64,000 bases of DNA from Fomes fomentarius (GCA_022606135.1 JABYQN010000006.1:744001-808000), one strand, 5' to 3'. Counted from the stretch's first letter, positions 9,498 through 20,030 are shown. The notes: generated from the letters alone by a model not told the origin. Made by a program: numbers and translations.

Positions 9498-12485
9498 ATG
9501 CCATGTAATTGGTCGACGACGGCGACGGCCAGCTCTCTTCTGCGAAGGTATTCTGAGTCATGGGCGACGCCGCTGTACTCCTACTCGCAGGTGACACGCA
9601 GCATATTCTTTCGACGCGGTCACCTCGCATCCCCTGCCGCCGCGCGCAATCCGAAACTGAATTTCGCTCCCCCGAGACCTATCGTTTCCTCTCCGACAAC
9701 CAACCGTTTCACCAAGCAAGCCTTGCTCTCCAATCGCAGTATACATGCACGCCATATTCCCATTACAAGGTCCTCCTACCCCTTCCGCACATGCACAACT
9801 CCATACCCCCACCGCGATCATCTGTCCACCTGGACCATGGCTAATATTCAGACTGTCCGGTATCTCAGTGCTGCAGCTGTCGCCTCTACACCTGATAGCG
9901 CGTCATCTAATGCCCCTCCTTCGTCTCTTGCTTCCGCCGCAACGAACTTGACCGGCGCGCAGGTGTCGCGTGTCGCAGCACAGATAGTGCGCCTCAGCAT
10001 CCGAGAGGGCGAATTCGGAGATGCTCTGTACGTGGTCAACTCTGCGTGTCACTCCATGCTTCGCGACCCGGTTCAACCCCAAGAAGCGCAAGAAGGTTCA
10101 ATCTCTCAGCCACAGCCCATAGCATTCGGCCGTCCGGTTTCCCCTCGTCTTGCTGCACATGCCTTCTTGCATGGCCTCGTACGCGGCGGTTACACTGTGA
10201 AGGCGCAGACATACGCGCAGTTGATGATCCAAGTTGGCATACCCATTCATTGCAAGACGCTGGAGCATGTGGTCGCCTGTGTCAAGGTCCCTCGATCCAC
10301 TTTGCCGCGTTTCGGCCCCTTCGCGCGCGTCATCCCCCGCAAGGCTGCCATAATCACACAGGATATTTTGCAACTAGAGGCTGGGAAAGTGACAGACGAA
10401 TGTACGCGCGCGGCGGTCGAGCTGTTGCAGACAGCGCGAACTTTCGGTCAGCGGCGGACGGAGCGCATGTATCGCGTGCTGGTCTCCACTCTTCTCATGC
10501 AGGGAGAGATCATCGTTGCGTCGCTCCTCTTCGTGATGCTGATCAAGGATTGGGAGATCCGGAAAGTGCAGGACAGCTCTACGGATGAAGAGGTCAAGCC
10601 TGAATGGATTACCCATGCACATCTGGGTGTCGCTCCTCCCCCCCGTTCAGCACTTCTTGCTGCACCGTACCCAGATACGAGGAACATGAGCAAGATCTTG
10701 GACACCATCGAAGCGAAGTTTGCTGGCCACTCTGACTCGTCTTCGGATCCGACGCTCTTGCCCTACATACAAAGCTTGGCTATCTTCGCGATGCTCCTAG
10801 ATACGGGACAGATGCATACCCATCGCGTGGCCTCCGTGGTACGGACTTTGTATCAGTGTCCCAAGACTGAAGCTAGAGTGTGGATCTTCCGGGATGGTCA
10901 GCCAACCCAAGTCAAGGCGTACACCTACTTCCACAATGTACTGAGGCGCCTAGTCAATTCTCTTGGGGACCACTCGACGCGCATTCCGCCGCCGTTGTCA
11001 AGACGAGCATATAACACCCTGCTATCCTACTCCCTACGCCACAGATTCTCTCCTACGATGGCCTCCAAAGTGTTGGAACACATGTGCGTCAAGCGGGATC
11101 CTCCTATTCCTCCAGACACGGTGACGTACAACATCTTGCTGAGGTCTGGGACATTGTTGCGGCAGATGTACATCGCCGATGCCGCTCTTGCCGCTCTGCG
11201 CGCTGTGGGCAGGAGTTCAGGAGCCGATACAGCTGCCTTGGACGAGCTCATAACTAAGCCGAGCTCCCCTCCATCTAACGAAGCAGAAGTTGACGTAGCC
11301 GCTCCCTGTCCTAGCAGTGACTCTTCTGTCGATGACTTTGAGCCGTCTAACCTGGGTGCAGCACTAGTTCGCCTGGAGTCGGAAAGGCTCACCCTTCCCC
11401 AGGAGGTCGCAGTACCGACAGCCGCGTTAAAGGCAAACCAGTCTACCCTCACGAGCTACCTCACCCACCTCGCATCTACCGGCCGCCCAGAGAACATCGT
11501 AGACGTCCTCTTCATCATATTACCCGAGCTCAACATCATCGACCACCCGGCAACGAACGGCGTCGCACCCAGGCACCAATCCAAGCTCTCCCGGAAGCAG
11601 GCCCTGAAGAGTGCAGCGAAGCACGGCCCATACGTGTACGGCGCGATCATCAACACCCTGACGAAGGCGGGCGAAGTCGGGCTCGCCGAACGCGTCTTCA
11701 TCCTCGCCCAGCAGGCCGAGCGCGCAAGCCAGACGCCGGGCTTCGCGGACGACGTCGTCCCCTGGCGGCTCTCCATCCACGCGTACACGTCGATGATGCA
11801 GGGCTACGCCTTCGCCGCACACGGCCGGCTCCCGAACCACAAACGCAGCCGGTATCACGTAGGGAGCGCGCTCCTCTCGCGCGACGCGGCCTGGCAGCCC
11901 AAGGCGCGCCACTTCCGCCAGGGATACGCGCGCTACGTCTACATCGCGAACGCACGGGCCCCCCCACCAAAGCGGTACACGAAGCGGCAGGTCAGCAGGC
12001 GGAACGCGATGTTACTGTATCGCTCGATGATGTCTGGTGGGCGGGCCCTGCTCGAGATGATGATCGTGGCGAACGCAAGCCCTATCAGGAACTCGTTCAA
12101 CAAGGGTCTGCGCACTGGGGAGCCGACCTGGTTCATCCTCTTGCCGGACGAACGCTTCTTCAACGCTGCTCTGAAGCTGTTCACTCCCAAGGACGCTTCC
12201 ACTGGACCCGTGTGGACTCCGATGCTGCACAAGCTCGCGCGGGCGATCGTCGCCAGTGGCTACGGCTTGCCAGCGAATTACGAGTATCTGCTGGGCGACA
12301 GGTCGAAGCTGAGGGCAGCAACAAATGCCAGGGGGACGACTGTGCATCGTCCGTACGCGTTCCCGCCGGTACCGCACGACGACACGAGGAGAGGTGTGTT
12401 GCGCTCGGTAAAGACGAGGGGCTTACCTATACGGGAGAAGAGGCCGGCATGGTTGAGGAAACGTAGACGGTGGGGCACGACGTAG
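9498..12485 (+). CDS. Mitochondrial PPR-like protein
   Basis: One uninterrupted frame of 995 codons, unusual here because most neighbours have many introns. The first 120 residues are Arg/Ser/Thr-rich and poor in acids (LLRRYSES, SIFFRRGHL, RFTKQ), a typical mitochondrial presequence. Later parts resemble pentatricopeptide repeats: YNTLLSYSLRHRFSP and TVTYNILLRSGTLLRQMY (about 505-555), and YGAIINTLTKAGEVGLAERV (about 712-731). Such proteins bind organellar RNA in processing or translation. Repeat number is low or degenerate, so the specific RNA target cannot be predicted. The C-terminal third is Arg/Lys-rich (RKRRRWGTT end). Another ATG at 9840 lies downstream, but the presequence favours 9498. 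Confidence 0.72.
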   Translation: MPCNWSTTATASSLLRRYSESWATPLYSYSQVTRSIFFRRGHLASPAAARNPKLNFAPPRPIVSSPTTNRFTKQALLSNRSIHARHIPITRSSYPFRTCTTPYPHRDHLSTWTMANIQTVRYLSAAAVASTPDSASSNAPPSSLASAATNLTGAQVSRVAAQIVRLSIREGEFGDALYVVNSACHSMLRDPVQPQEAQEGSISQPQPIAFGRPVSPRLAAHAFLHGLVRGGYTVKAQTYAQLMIQVGIPIHCKTLEHVVACVKVPRSTLPRFGPFARVIPRKAAIITQDILQLEAGKVTDECTRAAVELLQTARTFGQRRTERMYRVLVSTLLMQGEIIVASLLFVMLIKDWEIRKVQDSSTDEEVKPEWITHAHLGVAPPPRSALLAAPYPDTRNMSKILDTIEAKFAGHSDSSSDPTLLPYIQSLAIFAMLLDTGQMHTHRVASVVRTLYQCPKTEARVWIFRDGQPTQVKAYTYFHNVLRRLVNSLGDHSTRIPPPLSRRAYNTLLSYSLRHRFSPTMASKVLEHMCVKRDPPIPPDTVTYNILLRSGTLLRQMYIADAALAALRAVGRSSGADTAALDELITKPSSPPSNEAEVDVAAPCPSSDSSVDDFEPSNLGAALVRLESERLTLPQEVAVPTAALKANQSTLTSYLTHLASTGRPENIVDVLFIILPELNIIDHPATNGVAPRHQSKLSRKQALKSAAKHGPYVYGAIINTLTKAGEVGLAERVFILAQQAERASQTPGFADDVVPWRLSIHAYTSMMQGYAFAAHGRLPNHKRSRYHVGSALLSRDAAWQPKARHFRQGYARYVYIANARAPPPKRYTKRQVSRRNAMLLYRSMMSGGRALLEMMIVANASPIRNSFNKGLRTGEPTWFILLPDERFFNAALKLFTPKDASTGPVWTPMLHKLARAIVASGYGLPANYEYLLGDRSKLRAATNARGTTVHRPYAFPPVPHDDTRRGVLRSVKTRGLPIREKRPAWLRKRRRWGTT

Positions 12486-12683
12486 CCAAGGGATCAATAG
12501 CAGCACTGTAGTATAGACCGTATAATCTCCTTGCGTAAGGCTCAAAAGTAGAACTATCTCTATTGATCCTCTGGCGCGTGCATGCCTTCAACCCGTGACA
12601 ATGGAATGAACATGTGAGGTGCGCTTCACAATGGTTAGCTACAGAGATGGAGCAGATGTGGTGTAAGTGTGCAAGTATGTATG

Positions 12684-13694
12684 TCAGACGACGTCCTGGA
12701 TAGCCTGAAGGTCCTCCAGGTGTAAAATTACGGAGCTCTTCCGATTCTCCCTTGGTTGCCACTCCCTCGCCACGTCCGTCAGTCGTTGTATTGTCCTTTC
12801 CACACTTTCCTTCACCACCTCAGGTTCGACCACCTCAGCCGCAAGTCCTGGGTCGCTCCTCGCCGCCTTCGGAGGCGGAGGGAGATTGAAAACGACATCC
12901 ACCCGCGCACCGCTCCGCAACCCCGCGTAAACAGCACTGAGCCCGGTCCACGAATCGTGTCCAGAATGCGCCCAATTGAGGTCAACGATCTGCTTCGGGC
13001 GCAACGGCTCCAGGTAGAGCGCAACGACGTGGTTCTGCGCCGTGCGGTCCTTGCGCTCTCGCCCGACATCCTCGAGCAGCCGCAGCGCCTCCTCGACGAA
13101 CTTGTTCTTCTCCTCTGGCGTCTCTGGCGTCTTCTGGCCCTTCTTCGGGGCAAAGACGAGGGTAACGCGGTCGCCGGCGGTGAGGTCCTCGCGGGCCTTA
13201 CGGAGCTTGAACGCAAGGTCGCCGGCACCGACACCCCATGTGACCTGGAGCTCCTTCTCCTCGGGGGCCCGTCCGAGCACCTGCTGGATGTGTTTGGCCC
13301 GCTGGCGGTCGTAGCGCTCCTTGAGGTTGATAATCTTGACGATAGGCTCGGGCTTTTCTACCACGAGCTCGAGGTACTGCTTCTTGCGGTCGACGCGCGG
13401 GAGAATGTCGCGGAGGCGGGCGGGCGGTTCGAGCGCGCCCGTCTGGGGATTGACGAGGCGGACGACGGTGTGCTTGATCGCTTCGTTGCGGGGGTTTTGG
13501 AGGGGCTTCTTTTTTTTCTTCTCGCCCTCTTTGTCGTCGTCGTCGTCGTTGGGGGGCAGCAGTTCTGATGCTAAGAATGGTTTCTTTTTGAGACGGGAGG
13601 TGCTCGCCTGGAACTGGAGTTTGGCGGTGGTGGAGTGTCGTCTATGTGACGACACGGTAGCAACGCGAACGCTGTGTGGGAGCAAAGGACGCAT
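12684..13694 (-). CDS. AIM23: Mitochondrial translation initiation factor IF-3
   Basis: 336 aa in a single exon. The N-terminus (MRPLLPHSVRVATVSSHRRH) is a plausible mitochondrial presequence. It is followed by an acidic then Lys-rich linker (DDDDDKEGEKKKKKP). The IF-3 N-domain starts at NEAIKHTVVRLVNPQTGAL and runs through YLELVVEKPEPIVKIINL, equivalent to the bacterial LVEVAPNAKPPVCRIMD stretch. KELQVTWGVGAGDLAFKLRK and GDRVTLVFAPKKG match the start of the C-domain. The factor keeps mitoribosomal subunits apart and checks start-codon pairing. The last 100 residues are poorly conserved. It converges with the PPR gene, so two mitochondrial gene-expression factors sit tail to tail with under 200 bp between them. 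Confidence 0.82.
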   Translation of the reverse strand: MRPLLPHSVRVATVSSHRRHSTTAKLQFQASTSRLKKKPFLASELLPPNDDDDDKEGEKKKKKPLQNPRNEAIKHTVVRLVNPQTGALEPPARLRDILPRVDRKKQYLELVVEKPEPIVKIINLKERYDRQRAKHIQQVLGRAPEEKELQVTWGVGAGDLAFKLRKAREDLTAGDRVTLVFAPKKGQKTPETPEEKNKFVEEALRLLEDVGRERKDRTAQNHVVALYLEPLRPKQIVDLNWAHSGHDSWTGLSAVYAGLRSGARVDVVFNLPPPPKAARSDPGLAAEVVEPEVVKESVERTIQRLTDVAREWQPRENRKSSVILHLEDLQAIQDVV

Positions 13695-14049
13695 GAAGCA
13701 GACGTACTGACGCAGTGAGTTTCGCGACGCACCACCCTCTCGCCACCGAAGCTAAACGGGCGCATCCCACTACGTTCATCATTGAGCGTCGTCGCGGTTT
13801 GGCCGAGTACGCTTAGTGTTTTTGCTGTAGCATAGGCCAGATTCGTAGGTCGAGAGAGCAGAATGGGGGAATGGGGAGCAGGCCAAGTCTCTAACAGTCC
13901 AACAGCACGCACTCGAGTGCTTTGGGCGCCATGAATGCCGAGTCCCGATATGGTAATTCATTTGCTAGTTCTGGGTAACCTCTGAGTCGACGGTCCACGT
14001 AGGGATCGCACCTGATATGGTTTTGCCCGTTTTCCCTAATACCCAGCAC
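13695..14049. other. Upstream region of the mtIF3 gene
   Basis: This contains the 5' side of the mitochondrial IF-3 gene. I see no further exon or motif I would defend. Confidence 0.3.
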
Positions 14050-14365
14050 GTGGGTAGAGAGCGATTGTAGCCTGTGTATCCGTATCAAATATGGAGAACA
14101 CGGCTATGATGGCGACGCTGGATATCTGCTTCCTGCTCAGTATCATGTCAATCTGACATGCTGGGACGATGATGTGCGCAGGACTCTGCGTTCCACCATC
14201 GAGAGCGGTCGTGGTATATGATTGCCATGGCATTGTTTCACAACATGGCTGATCATCGTCAAGGTCTGTTTCACGACGAGTCAGCATCAGACCCGGATGA
14301 GACTCTATCGATTCCTCCTCCCATTCGTGATTATCCGGATCTGACGCCGTCCTCCGTCTGTTACA

Positions 14366-14601
14366 ACATTGAACATGCTCAAGGACAACCCCAACCTGGC
14401 TGCTTACCGGTGTGATGACGACACACCTCCCGCCCAGCTTACAATTTTTTGATGCATGTAAAACGTTCGGATGGGGGCCTGATCCCACCTTCAAGTCCAT
14501 TCCCCTCGTCGACTTGTGGCTTGACATCGCGAACCATTTTTCTGCCGATACCATGCCTAGCCCTGTCGAACTGTGGAAAGAACAAGAGCGAATAATCGAA
14601 G
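14366..14601 (+). pseudogene. Frameshifted ORF remnant, unknown family
   Basis: A short open stretch reads MLKDNPNLAAYRCDDDTPP, then hits a T6 run near 14447. It continues one frame over as FFDACKTFGWGPDPTFKS, then IPLVDLWLDIANHF and PVELWKEQERIIE, ending at a possible GTGAGT donor. The two parts read smoothly into each other only across the shift, which suggests a former gene. A TGA closes the upstream side. I do not recognise the family. It lies directly upstream of dispersed repeat copy B. Confidence 0.4.
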
Positions 14602-14703
14602 GTGAGTGACGCGTCCTCGTTGTACTCTTTTTGCTCATCGACCGTAGGATCATCGAAGATGGACTCAAGAGGAGGTCCGCCGCGGAGGAGTCGAGTGTGG
14701 CCC

Positions 14704-14966
14704 GTGACAATCGTGGCTTGGACGACCTACTTGCCATCGAGTCCTCGGCAGCGAGGGCCGCTCCGCTGCGACTATGCGCCAGGGCGACTTACTTGAAGCA
14801 TATACTGAGGCGCGGACTTCATTAGGTCGAAGAGGACAACACCGTGGCACTCGACAACCAGACATGAGCCGACCTACTCGCCGGACCGGTCGACCACGTC
14901 GGCGACTAAATATTTCTGGGTCTTGACAACAGGACGACTCGGGTACGGCGGCCGACTCGGATTGCA
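14704..14966 (+). repeat. Dispersed repeat, copy B
   Basis: The second copy of the element at 294-545, in the same orientation. It carries a small extra block (about 14756-14775) and point changes. The similarity fades beyond CGGCCGACTCGGATT, and the foldback element begins straight after it. Confidence 0.75.
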
Positions 14967-14967
14967 G

Positions 14968-15215
14968 TAAGGAGTAGCACGGGTCGGGTCCACCCGCCGC
15001 GGGTGGACGGGTACGGGTACGAGTGAGGCAATGGGAGACCCGCCAGAAACCCGTACCCGCACCCGTGCCCGTAGTACACTACATCCACTAACCAGCGTGA
15101 CGTCTGCTACTTATCTTGCGATGGTTCGTATGAGACAATATGCCAATAGTTGTGACATCGCCACTATGTCACACGGGATACCCGGCGTACCCGCCAGCCA
15201 CCGGTACCCGTCGCC
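14968..15215. repeat. Foldback (TACCCG)n element
   Basis: A perfect 10-bp-arm hairpin lies at 14988-15008 (GTCC...GGAC around a 1-base loop). Beside it, ACGGGTACGGGTAC (about 15007-15020) faces CCGTACCCGCACCCGTGCCC (about 15051-15070). A second TACCCG cluster follows at 15178-15211. The region can fold back over about 60-100 bases and has no coding frame. It may be a non-autonomous element or an expanded simple repeat. The unit is not a eukaryotic telomere repeat. Confidence 0.55.
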
Positions 15216-15855
15216 GCAGATAGTCCGGCCGATGCACATGCGCTCAACGTATAACTTCGCTACCAGAGGGTGCCGTGCCGTGTGGCGTGCGCGGTCACCT
15301 CCAGTGAGACTCAGCACTCCCATTCGTGTGCTCTCCGCTAGGCAACCCAATTAGTAGCTCGTCGGCGTGATGGAGGCCTGCCCTAGTAAGGTCCCCGGGA
15401 AGGTCGACAAAATTGCAGAGGGTGGGATGGGCCCGATCGGACGCATACGAGGCGTAGCTAGGCCGACGACGATGACTGCGCGAGTGGAAGAAGATATTTT
15501 ATGGATCAGGAAGAACTTGTCAAGGTTCGGTGTTTACGCCGACGTGCTAGTGAATACTTCGAGTCGTTAAAGCGCTGACATTCGAGCAAGAAGAGAAGTT
15601 CATTGCCCAACATGCCACCGTCATTTTGATCTCACGACGCGTGACATGGAGCGTTTCATCTGGGGCACGTCCTTGCAGATCTGTAGAGATATGTTCTGAA
15701 TATCTGATTCCACAACTATGTTCATGTTTGGGCCCTCATCAATGCATAACGGCGCACTGCTGTCTAGTCCATGGTCACACAGTAACCCCCATATGTATTC
15801 TGAATCCAAGAAGTGTGCAGTACAAGGTCGCAGTAGCAATTCTACCTGATTCACC
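15216..15855. other. Intergenic, no recognised gene
   Basis: Short ORFs occur on both strands and none resembles a known family. This is the 3' side of the oxygenase gene. Confidence 0.3.
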
Positions 15856-17728
15856 CTACCATCGTGTCGCCCACGAGCGGAGCAGTCTGATGCCCTTGCT
15901 CCACCTCTCCGCTCCTGGCTCGAGCCCGTTGCCCTCCCGCTCAAACTGTTTCTGCGTGCACATCGAGTCACGGCGCCGGTACCGGAAAAGCGCGCCGGCA
16001 AAGTACTGCGAGAACGACAATCGGGTATCGCCCTCCGCAAGCGGCGTATGGGAGTGGGTGATGATGGCCGACATGATCATGTACGTGGTATAGGGAGGGA
16101 CTTGGATGAGGAGCTTGAGCTTGGCGCTCTTCTTGGGGTCGAAGTCGCCAAACACTGTCACCGCGGAGAGACCAAAGGGCAAATGGAGATGGTCGCGATG
16201 GGGCGCGGTCGTGACCGTTTGTGGGCCGAGATTGAAAGAGGCTCCAGCAAACACGTTTCCCTTGAAGTTACGGTGCACGGTATCGCCATGCGAACAAAGC
16301 TCGTCCAGGGTGTGGCCATAGTAGTTGTGAAGCGACGGAGCGTAGATTTGCAGGCATGCTAGACTGTGTTAGCCTGCGCCGGCACGATAATGGGGGGGCC
16401 TACGTACATGACGCAAAGTTTGCGACACGCTTCACCGATCGTGACTTGAGGAGCTTGCGGATCGCACGAGCCTCCCGTGCGTCTCTCGGGGCGATATTCC
16501 TAGGTTCCTGCGGACCGGTTCAGGTCGGTAGCTCGCAGCAGGGATGTTGTCATTCAAGTTGTTCCACTCACAGTTTGGTCTTGTCCCATCGAGTTGCACT
16601 CGTCAACGTTGCGAACGTGCCTCGGCGATTGTGTTCCTCCTCATCCATACCGCACTCCAATCTCGCACGATGCATGTGAGCCTCGAAATTCTTGCAAGCC
16701 TGGTCAAAGCCTTTGCGAGGCCCAGCCAGGAGCGCCCCGACAAAATGACCATCAGCATCCAGGAGTATCACTGTGTGCCTGCACAACGTCCATCATCACG
16801 ATATTGAGTACCGGTTTCATGATATAGTACATACCTTCCATCCCATTCAATTTCCTTGTAGTCCGCCGTGTCCTCCATTTCATTCGCTGGCGACTCGGAG
16901 ATGCCGCCGGCGGTAGAGCTCTGCTTCTCCTGCACGAGGGAGTAGGGTACCCTGAGGGTCGTGCTCTCACCCGCCCGCGCCAACGCTACCTGTTTCGGGA
17001 CGCGATACTGAACGTAAGGGCGTTCATCGACATCCACAATACGAGCCTGTAACTCCTCCCGAAGAGCCTGTTCTGCCGCCTCGCGTTTGAGACGTCGATT
17101 CTTACGCGAACGCTCCTTGTTCCTTTGCTTCCTCCGAGATCCTGTCTTGTCCTTTGTCGTAGGCTGGGCGGGCGGACAGGTGCTAGCAGGCACACGATAG
17201 TCGCTCGACCAGCAACTGCTAACAGATGACACTGCATCATCGTCACCAGCCATTCGTTCGTCTGACACAGACCGGCGAGTCGGGAGGCCCGAGTCTGGGT
17301 GTGCCAGACCTTGCTCGGAGTGCGGAACGTCCAGCAGGGCAGAGTTGTCCGCGATCTCTGCCGCGATGGCCATCTCGTGCTCTTCAAATGCACGACGCGC
17401 AAGTGCTTCGAGATCAAGTGCAACAAGGGCGGCCACAGGTTCACCCACGTCGGAGGGCGAGTACTGTTTGCCGTTGCACATCTAAAGCAAGTCTGTCATA
17501 GCCGGGGCACTGGAAAGGATGGGCACACACCTTGCGGACACGATCACGCACAGCGGCGAACAACCCGGCCTGGATCATGGACGGTGGGAGCGTCAGCGAG
17601 CGGGAAATTATGCTTCTTTGCATCGGTATACGACACCAGGGTGAGGTTCAGTATACCGACACGCGGAACACTCACCATCGTGTATGCGGCAGTCGTTCGG
17701 GAATAAGTTGTGGGAGGAGAACCTCCAT
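15856..17728 (-). CDS. Divergent 2OG/Fe(II) oxygenase, fungal TET/JBP-like
   Basis: Six exons keep phase: 17676-17728, 17531-17612, 16835-17481, 16572-16778, 16408-16499 and 15856-16358, giving 527 aa. A Lys/Arg-rich coiled region (KQRNKERSRKNRRLKREAAE) precedes the catalytic part. The C-terminal third has a double-stranded beta-helix pattern: H414-R-D416 (iron HxD), GDFDP, distal H462 in ITHSH, and R473 in DTRLSFSQY (2-oxoglutarate Arg), then AGALFRYRRR. This layout matches a large Agaricomycete family that I associate with TET/JBP nucleobase oxygenases, which act on 5-methylcytosine. Differences from my recollection of that family are loss of the Asn after HxD (HLHL) and of the GG pair before the core strand (SAKLKLL). 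No KDZ transposase is visible nearby. The fold is likely; the substrate is inferred. Confidence 0.62.
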
Positions 17729-18413
17729 CTTGGGCTATAAGTACTGTCGAGCATAAGCGCAAGCGCGGTGCGGTTCTAGGTGTGCTTCTAGCGGTGATTC
17801 CATCCCTGGAACCGAGTTGCGCATACAACTGTCTGTAGGCGGGGCCAACGCGCGCGGGACGGTAATTGGCCTGTGTGATGTGCGTTACGTCACGCGTTTG
17901 CTCCCAAGTCACGACACACGCGTGCCTCAAAGAAAGAAGCAACGATACAGACGATGTATTGTACACGGGCCACAAGTACATCCATCTCCCCGTCCTGATC
18001 CTACGGGTATCGTTCACCAGTCCTGGGTATTCACCTCGTAAGAGGTGTTTGACTACGGCTACAGTAGATGTCAAGGCTCGTAGTGGAGTCCATGCAGGGA
18101 ATGAGAAGAGAAGGTAAGGCCTAGTGATGTACTGAAACAATAGAAGTGGAGGGTGTGCCGCAGGCGGACGAAGAAAGCAAAAAGATGCACTGCGGTCAGT
18201 ATGTAGGTGACGGAAGAAAGTAAAGTAGGCTGTCCAGCATGCGACGTCGGAGATGAAGGCACGTACGAATTAAGGGATAACAAAACAACCGTACCGATTT
18301 AAAAAAGAGGTCCATATCCTAGTCCGTGTAAAAAGGAGCGCGGAACGTTGGTGTGTAATTTTCATGTCATCATATCCCTTCGTGGTCTCGTCATCAGGGT
18401 GATAATTCTTGGA
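17729..18413. other. Intergenic upstream of the oxygenase
   Basis: A chance minus-strand ORF spans most of this stretch but lacks family resemblance and is Arg/Thr-rich in an uneven way. It holds the promoter side of the oxygenase and the 3' side of the PCL cyclin. Confidence 0.3.
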
Positions 18414-20030
18414 TCATACCTCGAGCTGTTGTTGCGCGCGGAACATTGCCGACTTTGAGTGCGCAAGCCGTCGGAACGCGCTACTAGGTCCCTCTTGTTC
18501 TCCATTGTCCTTCTCAGCAGCAGTCTGGCCCTTAGTCGCCGCCCACATACGACTCAGGAACCCGCCCGAAGCAGCTGCACGCCCAATCGCAGGCATGGTT
18601 ACGGACGACACCACTGCGCAGGCGCCGCCCTCGCGCCGTTGACCATACGAGGATATGCGAGGGCCACCGTTACCGCGCCCCACGCCGGTGCGTCCCTGGA
18701 GAAGGGGCTCGTTGACAGCAGGAGAGGATGGGGAGGAGCTATCCGAGTCTGACCGCTCCATAGGGAGGTCGCGCACAGCAAGCCGTGGTTTCGTCTCGAC
18801 CGTCGCGCACGCCACTGTTGCGTCGCTCCTTACGGTGCAAGTGGAGGTTGCAGAAACCTTCCTGCCTTGTCGGTGCCTGTAGACGTAGGCTGCGGCGGAG
18901 ATGGGCTTCGGCGAGTACTGGCGCCCATCCCAATCCTCGACGACGACATCCTCAATCTCCACTTCGTACTCCGGGTCAGAATTCGCCTCGGAGGAGCCCA
19001 TCGACGATGGCGACGAAGATCCGCTGTCGCATGTAAGACCAGACTCCGAGTCCTGGCTGTGACTCCTGCCGCAACTGCTGAGCGTACTGCTGGAGGATGC
19101 TCTCGAGATTATGCGAGGCCGAGACTCGTCCTTATCCACAGCAGGTACGCTGAGGTACTGCGAAGAGAAGCGCTTGACGAAGCTGTGTACGCTCGATAGA
19201 CTCGTGGCCGGTGAGGGTAGTGAAGTTGCACAGCTTTCGTTGGTTGGAGGCATGGATATATGCGCCTGAACGCGGGCCTTGGCACGGCTTACAGCCGTCG
19301 CACGAGCCTCCTTTGCTACGGTCTCTGCGGTTGCACGGGGCTTCGAGCCAGCACCCGCCAAGAACGGAGCAAAGTGGTGGAGCGTCTCCTCTTCATCAAA
19401 GCGCAGGTCGTAGTTGAGGAGGAACAGGAGCTGCTTCTCCATCAGATTGACCTCGGCGAGCTCAAAGAGACGAGCGTAAGTGACCCAGTTCTTGTTCTTC
19501 GGCGATGAGTCGTTGAGGTACTTGGCGGCCACAATGAGCGTCGCAAGGAACACGCGGTGGCGCGTACATGGCATCCCTAACATGCGTTCAGTACCCCAGA
19601 GGAACGTGGAAGGATCGGAATGCGGTCGAGAAACTTGGTACACACCTTTCGCCATCTTCGGTAGCTTTGTACGCAGGCGCTCGAGGTAGATGAGCGTTGC
19701 GAGGAGCGTCGGCACTTGAACATGCGAGCTCTGGCATATGAAGATGATGAAATCCTGGAGGCTCGGCAGCGCCACGGGAGTGGGTGGCGAGTGGCCCTGG
19801 CTCTGCTCTGCCTGGTCGAACGACGTTTTGAGCGGCGTGTGTGGCGGCGTAGGGAGAGCCGCCTGGGGATTGGAGGGTTCGTCTGCCAGCTTGATCACGC
19901 GCATCGTCTGGAGCGCGATGTACTTGATCATGTCATACGACACAGGTTGGCACATCAGCTGCAGGAGGTCGCGGTTATGGAACGAGCGGGGGAGGAGGGA
20001 CGCGGGATGACGGGGGTCCGAGGTGGACAT
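18414..20030 (-). CDS. PCL: Pho85-type (PCL1/2-like) cyclin
   Basis: A cyclin partner of a Pho85/Cdk5-like kinase, acting in polarity and G1 control in fungi. Exons are 19646-20030 and 18414-19576, giving 515 aa. The start [19 protein letters not shown] precedes the cyclin box (about 82-195): [32 protein letters not shown], then [20 protein letters not shown] and [22 protein letters not shown] text, all hallmarks of the PCL1/2/9 group. The C-terminal half is Ser-rich and acidic ([17 protein letters not shown]), probably disordered and phosphorylated. The 69-nt intron is a multiple of three without an in-frame stop, so retention would add 23 residues inside the cyclin box. It reads in the same direction as its neighbours. 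Confidence 0.88.
   Translation of the reverse strand: MSTSDPRHPASLLPRSFHNRDLLQLMCQPVSYDMIKYIALQTMRVIKLADEPSNPQAALPTPPHTPLKTSFDQAEQSQGHSPPTPVALPSLQDFIIFICQSSHVQVPTLLATLIYLERLRTKLPKMAKGVYQVSRPHSDPSTFLWGTERMLGMPCTRHRVFLATLIVAAKYLNDSSPKNKNWVTYARLFELAEVNLMEKQLLFLLNYDLRFDEEETLHHFAPFLAGAGSKPRATAETVAKEARATAVSRAKARVQAHISMPPTNESCATSLPSPATSLSSVHSFVKRFSSQYLSVPAVDKDESRPRIISRASSSSTLSSCGRSHSQDSESGLTCDSGSSSPSSMGSSEANSDPEYEVEIEDVVVEDWDGRQYSPKPISAAAYVYRHRQGRKVSATSTCTVRSDATVACATVETKPRLAVRDLPMERSDSDSSSPSSPAVNEPLLQGRTGVGRGNGGPRISSYGQRREGGACAVVSSVTMPAIGRAAASGGFLSRMWAATKGQTAAEKDNGEQEGPSSAFRRLAHSKSAMFRAQQQLEV

Noticed and set aside
12756..13568. 270-codon plus-strand ORF opposite mtIF3
   Set aside because: It is a mirror of the Lys/Glu-rich mtIF3 coding strand; the IF-3 motifs on the minus strand explain the open frame.
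14988..15211. TACCCG-rich tract as telomere or CRISPR-like array
   Set aside because: The units are not TTAGGG-like, are mixed in orientation and lack regular spacers; eukaryotic context excludes CRISPR.
15856..17728. KDZ-type transposon carrying the TET/JBP-like gene
   Set aside because: No transposase-like reading frame or terminal repeats are visible within several kb on either side.
17544..18140. 198-codon minus-strand ORF upstream of the oxygenase
   Set aside because: It runs through the first two oxygenase exons in another frame and its sequence has no domain-like pattern.
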